From positions 24,048 through 88,047 of the forward strand of contig JADJSA010000013.1 of the NCBI GenBank assembly GCA_016711925.1: DNA of 64,000 nucleotides, in the 5' to 3' direction. Positions 55,243 to 64,000 of the stretch are shown piece after piece; position 1 is the stretch's first letter; each line of letters begins with the position of its first letter. The stretch is from Candidatus Methylophosphatis haderslevensis (GTDB taxonomy: Bacteria > Pseudomonadota > Gammaproteobacteria > Burkholderiales > Rhodocyclaceae). Under the pieces are notes generated by a model, which was not told the origin of the DNA, ran no database searches, and saw only the letters and a list, made by a program, of their open reading frames with translations. The position numbers were made by a program, and so were the translations under genes.

Positions 55243-56290
55243 TAAAAAAAGCGGCGGCGTACTTTGCCAAGGAGTCGATGTGAGGTACGCCTGGATAGAA
55301 GCGAATATCGACTCCTATTCGGTCACGATGATGTGCGATCTGCTGTCGGTCTCACGCAGCGGCTTGCACGATGGCGCCGGCGCGGGCCATCGGCACGCGC
55401 GCTCGAGGAGGCGCAGATCGTGACCCGGATTCGCCGCGCACAGCTCAAGCATCGAGGCCGATACGGTCGTCGGCGCATGACCACGGAACTGGTCGAAGAA
55501 ACCGGCCGGCCGGTCAATCACAAGCGCATTGGACGGATCATGCGAACGCATGATCTTGCCAGTCGCAAGCGTCGTCGGTTTCGCGTGGTGACCACCGACT
55601 CGAAGCACGCTCACCCGGTGGCGCCGAATGTGCTTGACGCGATTTTGCGGCCACTGCGCCGAATCAGAAATGGCTGGCCGACCTGACCTATGTCCCGACC
55701 GATGAGGGCTGGTTGTACCTGGCCTTGGTGCTGGACCTGTTTGGCCGCAAGATCGTTGGCTGGGCGATGAGCGATACGATGCCCCAGGGAACTGACCGCG
55801 GCAGCCTTGTGGGTGGCACTGGGGTGGCGCGATCCGCAGCCCGGCCTGATGCATCACTCGGATCGCGGTTCGCAATATGCCGCCCGCCACTACCGCAAGG
55901 TGCTCGAGGCGCGCGGCATCACGGTCTCCATGAGCCGCAAGGGCGACTGCTGGGACAATGCACCGATGGAGTCGGCCAATGGTACGCTGAAGGTCGAATG
56001 CGTCCATGGGGAGCATTTCCGGACCCGCGCCGAGGCCCAGCAGGCGATCGTCGAGTACATCGGCTACTACAATACGCTGCGCAGACACTCGTCGTTGGGA
56101 AACGTCTCACCGGCTGAATTCGAGCGGCGCTGGCATGCCAGCGCAATCTCACTCGGCCAAAGAGTATCGCCGTGAGCAACCACGCGTTATCCACCGCCGG
56201 CCGGTTTCCGGTTCGTCGCAAGCGACCGAACCGGCCGGCCGTGGATAACGCTTCTCGCTTCGTGGCGTCCGCCGAATGGGGACCGGTTCA
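55243..56290 (+). mobile_element. IS3-family element, copy B, 3' part only
   Basis: It carries the last orfA codons, orfB and the right inverted repeat ending GGGGACCGGTTCA at 56290. The orfA half and left repeat are absent; ISL3 copy B and the recombinase fragment lie in their place. It abuts a truncated ATPase gene. Confidence 0.82.
55280..56175 (+). pseudogene. IS3-family transposase OrfB, copy B, frameshifted
   Basis: Starts at GTG 55280 (RYAWIEANIDSYSVTMMCDL). Frame changes occur near 55365-55400, near 55635 (VLGRDF becomes VLDAIL) and near 55790, compared with the longer intact frame of copy A. The catalytic HHSDRGSQYA and NAPMESANGTLK segments are intact in the last frame (55807-56175). 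Confidence 0.82.
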
Positions 56291-56882
56291 GAGCAACCTG
56301 GCGGACTTCTACCGCGAAATGGGCGATATCTTTACCGTCCCACTGCGCCCGCATAACCGCTGGGGCGGTTTCAAAATCCTGCGCGAGGTCTGGTTCTCAC
56401 ATCTGGAGACGACACGCCGGCGAGCGGTGCTGCTCGTCGACGAAGCCCAGGAGATGAGCCCGGCGGTGCTGTGCGAGCTGCGACTGCTGGCCAGCGCGCG
56501 TTTCGATTCGCAGCCATTGCTGTGCGTGGTGCTCGCCGGCGATGCGCGGCTGATCGAGAAGCTCCGGCGCGAGGAACTGATCCCGCTCGGCTCGCGCATT
56601 CGGACCCGGCTCGCGACCGAGCATGCGAGCCGCGATGAGTTGCTGGCCTGCCTCAATCATCTGCTGGCCGGCGCCGGCAACGCCAGCCTGATGACGCCTC
56701 AGTTGCGACAGACCTTGTGCGATCACGCTGCCGGCAATTACCGCATCATGACGACGTTGGCGGCGGAACTCCTCGCTGCGGCCGCACAGCGCGATCTGGC
56801 TCAGCTCGACGAGAAGCTCTACCTCGATGTCTTTGCCCAACCCGAGATGCCCAAGCCGCGCCGCGCCGCGGCGGGACGTTGA
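56291..56882 (+). pseudogene. ExeA/TniB-like AAA ATPase, N-terminus lost at IS3 junction
   Basis: The frame encodes LADFYREMGDIFTVPLRPHN, Walker B AVLLVDEAQEM, VVLAGDARLIEKLRREE and a C-terminal helical region, typical of transposition or secretion helper ATPases of the ExeA/TniB type. Walker A and everything before it are missing. The frame runs on from a GTG inside the IS3 end (56172), making a 236-residue chimera whose first 40 residues are the same leader as at gfa. Such ATPases usually accompany a Mu/IS481-like integrase, none of which is visible. Confidence 0.78.
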
Positions 56883-56900
56883 TCACCGGAGGTACTGGCT

Positions 56901-57119
56901 ATGCGTCCCGATTCACGCCCCGTCAACATTACCCTCAATCTGCCATCGCTCCCTGATGAAGCCGTCGTCGAAATTCAGGACTTCCTGTACGAGATCCTCG
57001 ATCTCTTCATGACTCATTACGGCCACCAGGCCGATCGCTTCTACGAGGGCCTTTCCTACGACAACCTCGTTCATCCCGATCCGAACTCCTTGCCTCCCGA
57101 TGACGACCCGCCGTTCTGA
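56901..57119 (+). CDS. Small acidic ORF after the ATPase fragment
   Basis: The 72-residue protein (MRPDSRPVNITLNLPSLPDE, EIQDFLYEILDLFMTHYGHQ and an acidic PPDDDPPF tail) follows the ATPase by 18 nt with GGAGG at nine nt. It is acidic and helical in the middle, with no known domain. Position suggests it belongs to the same transposition module as the ATPase. A strong terminator follows. Confidence 0.65.
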   Translation: MRPDSRPVNITLNLPSLPDEAVVEIQDFLYEILDLFMTHYGHQADRFYEGLSYDNLVHPDPNSLPPDDDPPF

Positions 57120-57524
57120 TTCTCACGCCCTCAACGTAACAACGCCGTCGGCATTGATCTCCGACGGCGTTTCTCTTTGCCTTCCTCTCCGCCGATTACC
57201 ATCACCGTCCGTGACCATCGGAACATCAAATCACGTGACCACACTCACTTGAGCACACCTCGGCACCGGTTGGCTTTGAGGACATGAAGGCGATTCTTCA
57301 TCGCGCGGCGAGCAAGTGAGCGCACCAACGGCGCCACCCAACGCCGCACCTGCGAGCGGCCGATCTTCGCGCTGGCCGCATATGGCATCAGATTGAGGAT
57401 CGGCGCGCAGCCGTTACCGCCGGGCCAGGCGCCAGGATGCTGGATGCCGGTGTCGATGCTGGCGCAGGCCGCCACCGATCCGCCCGCTATTCTTCCAGCC
57501 TGGGCGAGTTCGGGCGCGCGGGCG
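57120..57524. other. Gap between transposition module and adhesin gene
   Basis: Apart from the terminator at 57141, about 350 bases hold no gene I can support; a 76-codon frame on the minus strand has no resemblance to anything. Confidence 0.4.
57141..57178 (+). terminator. Intrinsic terminator
   Basis: AACGCCGTCGG (57141-57151) and CCGACGGCGTT (57161-57171) form a perfect 11-bp stem with a 9-nt loop, followed by TCTCTTT. It ends transcription of the ATPase fragment and the small ORF. Confidence 0.85.
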
Positions 57525-60500
57525 TCAATTCCGGCGGCAAGTGTCGATCACCCCTTCGGGCAGCCGGATGCCGCGGCTGATCAGGCGCGAACTTCCCAGG
57601 CGCTCGCGGTCCAGAATCTGCTCGCGCACGCATTCGGCGGCCCGCTCGTCCTCGGGGCCGGCCGCCGTCGGCGGCAAGACGTTGAGCAGCGCCAGCAGGC
57701 TCGATGCCGACGGGTTGGGCTCGCCCGTTGTCGGCGCGCGGTCGATCGTCAGGTTCGTCGCCGCGGGCGAAATGACGAAGTCGCCGCCGATCAGGCGCAA
57801 TGCATAATTGGCGCCGCCGTTCAGGCTGCCCAGCACGATCGGATAGAGGCCCGGGGCTTCACCCGGCGCGCGCGCCAGGCTGCCGGCAAGCGCGTCACCG
57901 CCGACCAGGCTGCCATCGCTGATCACAAAGCCGAGCGCCGGATCGGGGCTGCCGGCGACTTTGCCCTGATCGCTTAGCACCGTGATCACCAGCGGACGCG
58001 GCCGCAGGCTCAGCGCGTCGATGGCATTAGCATAGGTGATGGCATAGTTGCTCGCCCGCCCGCGGCTGAAGCGGGCGTCGGAGGCGCCGAGGTCGTAGGC
58101 GCCGACCGCGCTCGCGGCGGTGGCGGGCGAGGTCAGCGCGACGCTGGCCACCGCATCGCCATTGACCAGCCCGCCGGCATTGCCGGTGGCGCTGCCGCGC
58201 GCGGGGTTCGACTCGCCATAGAGACGGTTCTGCGGATCTGGCGTCAGCGTCAGCGGCCGCTGGGTGATCTGCAACCCGCTCGGATTGGCGGCGTAGCTGA
58301 TCGCGTAGTTGGTGGCCAAGCCGGTCGCGAAAACGGCGTTCGAGCCGGTGGTCGGGTAGGCGCCGACATCGCTGGCCGGCGTGGCAGGCGAACCTAGCGA
58401 TATGCGCCCCAGCGTATCGCCGCCTACCAGCGTGCCCCCGGTCAGGAGCGCCGTACCGGCGAGCGGATTGGCCCCGCCGTACACTCGCGACTGCGCATTC
58501 GGCATGACTGTGAGCGGGCGCGGGTCGACCCGCAGTCCGGCCGGATTGTCGGCATACGTGATGAAGTAGTTGGACGCGAGGCCCCTGCCGAAGACGGCGT
58601 TGGAACCGCTGGTGAGGTAGGTGCCGACGTTGCTCGTCGTGCCGGCCGCAGTGCGCAGGTCGACACGGGTCACGCTGTCGCCATTGACCAGCCCGCCCGG
58701 GTCACCGCTGGCACCGCTGGTTGCCGGGTTCGGGTCGCCGTAAATGCGCGAGGTTGCGCTCGGGGTGAGCGTGAGCGGGCGCGGGGTGACGCTCAGGCCG
58801 TTGGCCAGCGTGGCGGTGCTCACGCTGTAGTTGGTCGCCAGGCCGCGGGTGAACAGCGCGCCGGTGGCCGACAGGTCGTAGCTGCCGACGTTGGAGGCGA
58901 CGTTGGCCGGGCTGTCGAGGATGGCCGCGCCGATGCTGTCGCCATTGACCAGCGAGCCGGCCGTCAGCGTGAAGCCGCCGCTGGCCGGGTTGGCCTCGCC
59001 GTAAATGCGCGAGGTTGCGCTCGGGGTGAGCGTGAGCGGGCGCGGGGTGACGCTCAGGCCGTTGGCCAGCGTGGCGGTGCTCACGCTGTAGTTGGTGGCC
59101 AGGCCGCGGGTGAACAGCGCGCCGGTGGCCGACAGGTCGTAGCTGCCGACGTTGGAGGCGACGTTGGCCGGGCTGTCGAGGATGGCCGCGCCGATGCTGT
59201 CGCCATTGACCAGCGAGCCGGCCGTCAGCGTGAAGCCGCCGCTGGCCGGGTTGGCCTCGCCGTACAGTCTCGACTGCGCATTCGGCATGACTGTGAGCGG
59301 GCGCGGGTCGACCCGCAGTCCGGCCGGATTGTCGGCATACGTGATGAAGTAGTTGGACGCGAGGCCCCTGCCGAAGACGGCGTTGGAACCGCTGGTGAGG
59401 TAGGTGCCGACGTTGCTCGTCGTGCCGGCCGCAGTGCGCAGGTCGACACGGGTCACGCTGTCGCCATTGACCAGCCCGCCCGGGTCACCGCTGGCACCGC
59501 TGGTTGCTGGGTTCGGGTCGCCGTAAATGCGCGAGGTTGCGCTCGGGGTGAGCGTGAGCGGGCGCGGGGTGACGCTCAGGCCGTTGGCCAGCGTGGCGGT
59601 GCTCACGCTGTAGTTGGTCGCCAGGCCGCGGGTGAACAGCGCGCCGGTGGCCGACAGGTCGGCTGCCGACGTTGGAGGCGACGTTGGCCGGGCTGTCGAG
59701 GATGGCCGCGCCGATGCTGTCGCCATTGACCAGCGAGCCGGCCGTCAGCGTGAAGCCGCCGCTGGCCGGGTTGGCCTCGCCGTACAGTCTCGACTGCGCA
59801 TTCGGCATGACTGTGAGCGGGCGCGGGTCGACCCGCAGTCCGACCGGATTGTCGGCATACGTGATGAAGTAGTTGGACGCGAGGCCCCTGCCGAAGACGG
59901 CGTTGGAACCGCTGGTGAGGTAGGTGCCGACGTTGCTCGTCGTGCCGGCCGCGGTGCGCAGGTCGACACGGGTCACGCTGTCGCCATTGACCAGCCCGCC
60001 CGGGTCACCGCTGGCACCGCTGGTTGCCGGGTTCGGGTCGCCGTAAATGCGCGAGGTTGCGCTCGGGGTGAGTGTGAGCGGGCGCGGCGTGACGCTCAGG
60101 CCGTTGGCCAGCGTGGCGGTGCTCACGCTGTAGTTGGTGGCCAGGCCGCGGGTGAACAGCGCGCCGGTGGCCGACAGGTCGTAGCTGCCGACGTTGGAGG
60201 CGACGTTGGCCGGGCTGTCGAGGATGGCCGCGCCGATGCTGTCGCCATTGACCAGCGAGCCGGCCGTCAGCGTGAAGCCGCCGCTGGCCGGGTTGGCCTC
60301 GCCGTAAATGCGCGAGGTTGCGCTCGGGGTGAGCGTGAGCGGGCGCGGGGTGACGCTCAGGCCGTTGGCCAGCGTGGCGGTGCTCACGCTGTAGTTGGTG
60401 GCCAGGCCGCGGGTGAACAGCGCGCCGGTGGCCGACAGGTCGTAGCTGCCGACGTTGGAGGCGACGTTGGCCGGGCTGTCGAGGATGGCCGCGCCGATGC

Positions 60501-63500
60501 TGTCGCCATTGACCAGCGAGCCGGCCGTCAGCGTGAAGCCGCCGCTGGCCGGGTTGGCCTCGCCGTACAGTCTCGACTGCGCATTCGGCATGACTGTGAG
60601 CGGGCGCGGGTCGACCCGCAGTCCGACCGGGTTGTCGGCATACGTGATGAAGTAGTTGGACGCGAGGCCCCTTGCCGAAGACGGCGTTGGAACCGCTGGT
60701 GAGGCAGGTGCCGACGTTGCTCGTCGTGCCGGCCGCAGTGCGCAGGTCGACACGGGTCACGCTGTCGCCATTGACCAGCCCGCCCGGGTCACCGCTGGCA
60801 CCGCTGGTTGCCGGGTTCGGGTCGCCGTAAATGCGCGAGGTTGCGCTCGGGGTGAGTGTGAGCGGGCGTGGGGTGACGCTCAGGGTGCCGGGGCGACCCA
60901 ATACAAACGCATAGCCGGGCAGGGTGCTGCTCAGATTCGTGAAGTCGCTGATCGTCAAGGCGTAGCTGCCGACGCCGGCAGTTGCGGGCAGGCCGGGCGA
61001 GGCGCGCAAGTAGGTGCCCGATACGCTGGCCGTCGCGTAATCGTTGAAGGCGCCACCGACCGAGGAAGCCAGGGACGAGGCAGGCGCGCCATTCAGCGCC
61101 ACGGCGGCGGGCAGCACGTCGCCGTAGGTCTTGCTGGCGTTTGCCGCGTCGACGACGATCGATGGCGCGATGGCGAACGAATAGCGGTTGCCGGTCGGGT
61201 TAACGTTGCTGCTTACCGGGTTGTTCCACACCGCGTTGTTGCCCGAGAGCAGGCCGTTGAAGTTCTGCCCGGCCGGTGTGGCCAGACTGACCGTCCAGGT
61301 TCCGGCTGGCGTCGACAGGGCGCCGGCGCCGACCTGGTTGTCGAAGATGCCGGAACTGCGGATTGCGATCGCCCGCGTCGAGGCGACGTTCGCCGCGTTC
61401 GACGAGAGCGCCGCGCCCAGCCGCACGCCCGCGGTGCCGTTCAGATTCAGGCGGGCGCCGCCGCCAGTGATCGGGGCATTCACGTCGATCGTACCGCCGC
61501 TGATCAGCGCCAGCGTGCCGGTGCCCGCAGCAGGCGCGAGTGCCGACGCGACGGTGAGCGGTCCCGCCGTGGCCGAGCCGATCTCGAGCCTGCCGCTGGG
61601 CCGCAAGCCCGCCAGCTCGGTGGCAGACAGACCGAGGCTGGTGGTGGTGTCGGCAGCGCCGATCGTGATCGCGCGGCCGGCGGTGAGGGGACGCAGCGCC
61701 AGCGTTCCCGCAGTGGCGCCTGTGACACCCGTGAAGTTCATTCGGTCGGCCAGCAGCAGGATGTCGCCGCTGGCGCTGGTGATCGACGTGCTGCCGGCGT
61801 CGAACTGCAAGCCGTTGATCGTACTGGCGGCGCTGCCGCTCAGCGTGATCGTACCGCTGCCCGATTGCAGAGCGAGCGCGCCCTGTTGCCAGATGCCGTA
61901 GCTCGAACTGCCCGGCCCGCCGGTGCCGGTGATCGACAGCGCACCGCTGGCGGTGCGCAGGCTGACCGATGCGCCGGTGGGCACACCGATGCCGGCGTTG
62001 GCGGCGGAGCCGGCCGAGCCGCCGCCGGTACCGGTGACGCTGACCGAACCCGAGCCGGTGGCCTGGATCGAGGTGCTGCCCTGAATGAACATGCCGATGT
62101 CGATGTTGCCGGCGGACGTGCCGCCCTGTCCGTTCAGGCGGATGGCGCCGGCGCTGGTCGTCAGCGCAGCGGAGGTGAGCACGATCCCGAGGTTGCTGCC
62201 ACCGGCGTTGCTGCCGTTGTTGCCGCCGGTGCCGTTGAATACCAGATTGCCGCCGGCTGTGGACAGCGTCGCCGCGCCGATACTGATGCCGGAGAAGTTG
62301 CCGGTGACCGGGGTTGCGCCGCGGTTGGCGTTCATCACGATCGCGTTGAAGCCGGTCGCGGCCGCGGTGTTGCTGATTACCGCACCACTGTTGACGGTGA
62401 TGTTGCGGCCGGCGTTCAGCGTCAGCGTCGTCGCCGCGGACCAGGTGACGTTCGCCGCGCCATCCACGCCGATCGTTTCCGGGGCGTTATTGGTCGCATT
62501 GGCAGTCGAGATCGTCAGGTTGGCGGCGCCAAGCAACTGGGCGACTTGCGCATCGCCGAAGACATTCGGTCCGGCCTGGTTGCCGGTCGAGTCGATGATC
62601 GAGATCGAGCCGGGGTCGAGCAGCAACGTGCCGAAGCGCCCGGCCGGTGCCGACAGGTCGGCCATGCCGTTCATCGTCAGCGCAACGTGGCCCGATACCT
62701 CGGCGTTGCCGCCGTCGCCGCCCGCCGCGCCGCCACGAGCGGAAAGCGTGCCGGCGAAGTTCATCGTGTCGGTCGCTATCGCGTTGATCGTTCCGCCGTC
62801 GCCGCGCCCGGCCGCATCGGCCAACAGCCGCGCAGGCGCAGCGACCGTGATTCGGTCCGCGCCGATCTCGATGCGCCCGCCGCTGGCGGCACCCGCGCCG
62901 GCGCTGGCATCAAGCGTGCCGCGGAGGTTCACCTCGCCTTGCGGGCCAGCGCTCAAATAGATTGATCCGTTGCGATCGACCAGGCTTTGCGCGCGCACCA
63001 CGCCATCGACATTGATTGCCGCCGGCGTGCTGCCTGCCCCACGCGCCGCGAGGCTCGCCACGCCGCCGTCGGCGCCGATGCTGCCCGTGTGCTCGATGCG
63101 TGCCGCATCGGCGCCGCCGGTAAGATTGAGCCGCACCAGACCGTTGCCATAGACATCGAGCGTGGCGGCCGAGCCGGCGCCAAGGGCCACCGTGCCCTGC
63201 GGCGCATTCAGGCTGCCGCTGTTGCCGACCTGGCTGCCCAGCAGCACGATCGAACCGCCGGGTGCCGCGTTGATCGAACCCTGGTTGTCCACGCCGGCGC
63301 GGCTGTCGCCGGCGAAGCGCCAGCGCCCGGCGAGGAAATCGCCGTCGGTCAGGTTGAGGGTGGTGGCGGTGAGGCTGCCGACATCGACGCGCGATTGCCC
63401 GCCGAACAGCACGCCGCGCGGGTTGATCAGGAACAGGTGCCCGCTGGCGCTGAGCTGGCCCAGGATCTGCGACGGATCGTTGCCGGTGACTCGGAACAGC

Positions 63501-63820
63501 GCCTGCCCGCCGATCGGCTGTTGCAGGCGCACGGTTTCGCCGCCGGCGATGCCGAAGCCGCGCCAGTTGACCACCGCCTTGGCGCTGCCCTGGGTCAGAT
63601 CCATGCGCCCGGCCGCCGGCGTGACGACACCGAGTTGCCCGCTCACGACTTGCGGGCCGGTCGGCAGCGCCCAGGCCGGTCCGCCGGCGCCGAGCGCGCC
63701 GGCCACCGCCAGGGCGAGCGGGCGCATGCGCCACGGGCCGGTTCGCCGGTTGGCGGCGCAATCGATGGAGGGTGCGACAGAGGATTGGGCGGCAGCGCGA
63801 GTGGCGACGTTACGCTTCAT
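57525..63820 (-). pseudogene. Two-partner-secretion exoprotein with MBG repeats, two compensating frameshifts
   Basis: ATG 63820, behind GGAG, starts MKRNVATRAAAQSS with a long signal peptide (...LALAVAGALGAGGPAWAL). The TPS domain (about 55-300) has SASGHLFLINPRGVLFGG and GSLTATTLNLTDGDFLAGRW. A beta-helical middle follows, then about 13 MBG-type repeats of ~87 residues (YGDPNP/YGEANP...LASNYFITYADNPAGL), and a C-terminal tail ending EGVIDTCRRN. An extra base near 60671 and a lost TA near 59661 shift the frame twice; together they restore it, giving about 2,098 residues if corrected. It should be secreted through the outer membrane as an adhesin. Confidence 0.88.
58481..60890 (-). repeat. 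Tandem ~260-bp DNA repeats encoding MBG modules
   Basis: Repeat starts (at CGTAAATGCGCG or CGTACA...CTCGACTGCG) fall at 58481, 58740, 59000, 59262, 59521, 59782, 60042, 60303, 60564 and 60825, i.e. 258-261 bp apart. Units are mosaics of a few variants (SRIYGDPNP, SRIYGEANP, SRLYGEANP) and are nearly identical in DNA. Flanking modules toward both ends are more divergent. Confidence 0.9.
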
Positions 63821-63871
63821 GGCTCGTTCTCCGGCAGCAAGTGGGCCGCGGGCAGGCATGCGGCCATCAGG

Positions 63872-64000
63872 TCAAAACGACTTGATCAATTCGATCCAGC
63901 CGCGTCCGCCCCAGCTCCGGCTGCCGCTGTCGCGCGGCTCGGCGTGCTGGCTGCTGAGCGAAACCCGCAGCGTGGTGTCGTAAGGCAGCAGCGCGTCGGC
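63872..64000 (-). CDS. C-terminal end of probable TpsB (FhaC/ShlB-type) transporter
   Basis: The frame is open from the window edge to a TGA at 63872 and encodes 42 residues ending SWGGRGWIELIKSF. The terminal Phe and alternating pattern (TTLRVSLSSQ) fit an outer-membrane beta-barrel, and the position 51 bp upstream of a TPS exoprotein gene is where a TpsB partner is usual. The rest is outside the window. Confidence 0.5.
   Translation of the reverse strand, partial: ADALLPYDTTLRVSLSSQHAEPRDSGSRSWGGRGWIELIKSF

Noticed and set aside
57245..57475. 76-codon ORF downstream of the exoprotein
   Set aside because: Basic, no ribosome site, no resemblance to TPS-associated proteins.
58481..60890. Regular repeats suggesting a CRISPR array
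   Set aside because: The unit is about 260 bp, entirely coding, without short repeats and unique spacers; it encodes MBG modules.
60656..62965. 769-codon ORF on the plus strand
   Set aside because: Antisense to the TPS exoprotein; low-complexity AGxR-type sequence without signal peptide or domains.

Overview
The window is high-GC chromosomal DNA from a denitrifying betaproteobacterium, most likely a member of the Rhodocyclales. The pointers are a cytochrome c-dependent nitric oxide reductase locus, the housekeeping order panD-panC-panB-dNK-pcnB-HAD-hda/purM, a yfhM-pbpC pair and a two-partner-secretion adhesin. This assignment is inferred from gene content and order; no rRNA or tRNA gene is visible.

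Layout. (1) 1-2836, minus: norQ, a small membrane protein and norD (cut by the window edge), accessory genes for NO reductase. (2) 3297-7147, plus: a CPA-type antiporter overlapping a YbdK-like carboxylate-amine ligase, then a class-I amidotransferase/gamma-Glu hydrolase, and a two-CBS-domain protein. (3) 7276-11812, minus: a tightly overlapping seven-gene operon with a roadblock/LC7 protein, a PAS protein, a cytosolic PhnD-like binding protein, an unknown, a degenerate receiver protein, a Ras-like (MglA/CvnD-type) GTPase and a protein with a possible second roadblock-like domain. This is the most novel-looking system here. (4) 12199-15066, minus: norF, norE, norB, norC, with a palindromic FNR/Dnr-type box upstream of norC and an intrinsic terminator after norB, followed by ctaA. 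(5) 16495-21042, minus: a LysM/FecR protein and a CHASE2-PAS-GGDEF-EAL protein with a frameshift. (6) 21495-31150: a sparsely coding accessory zone with vapBC, a gfa gene split by nested insertion sequences, and scattered single genes. (7) 31170-48450: the core block (pantothenate genes, dNK, pcnB, HAD phosphatase, hda, purM, nadA, pbpC, alpha-2-macroglobulin). (8) 48683-52081: a flavin-binding family protein, a GGDEF-like protein and an RlmN-like enzyme. (9) 52039-57180: a mobile-element graveyard with a truncated integron integrase and attI-like site, a broken tyrosine recombinase, a second IS copy, and a truncated AAA ATPase with a small acidic ORF. (10) 57525-64000, minus: a very large TPS exoprotein with an array of near-identical ~260-bp MBG repeats, and the end of its probable TpsB transporter.

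Two inverted ~3.2-kb blocks (22746-25926 and 53089-56290), each an IS3-family end carrying an ISL3-family element, flank 27 kb of mostly housekeeping DNA and could mediate its inversion. Single-base indels break reading frames in the IS copies, the MBG array, the CHASE2-EAL gene and the alpha-2-macroglobulin gene. Several sit in homopolymers, so residual sequencing error must be weighed against real decay.
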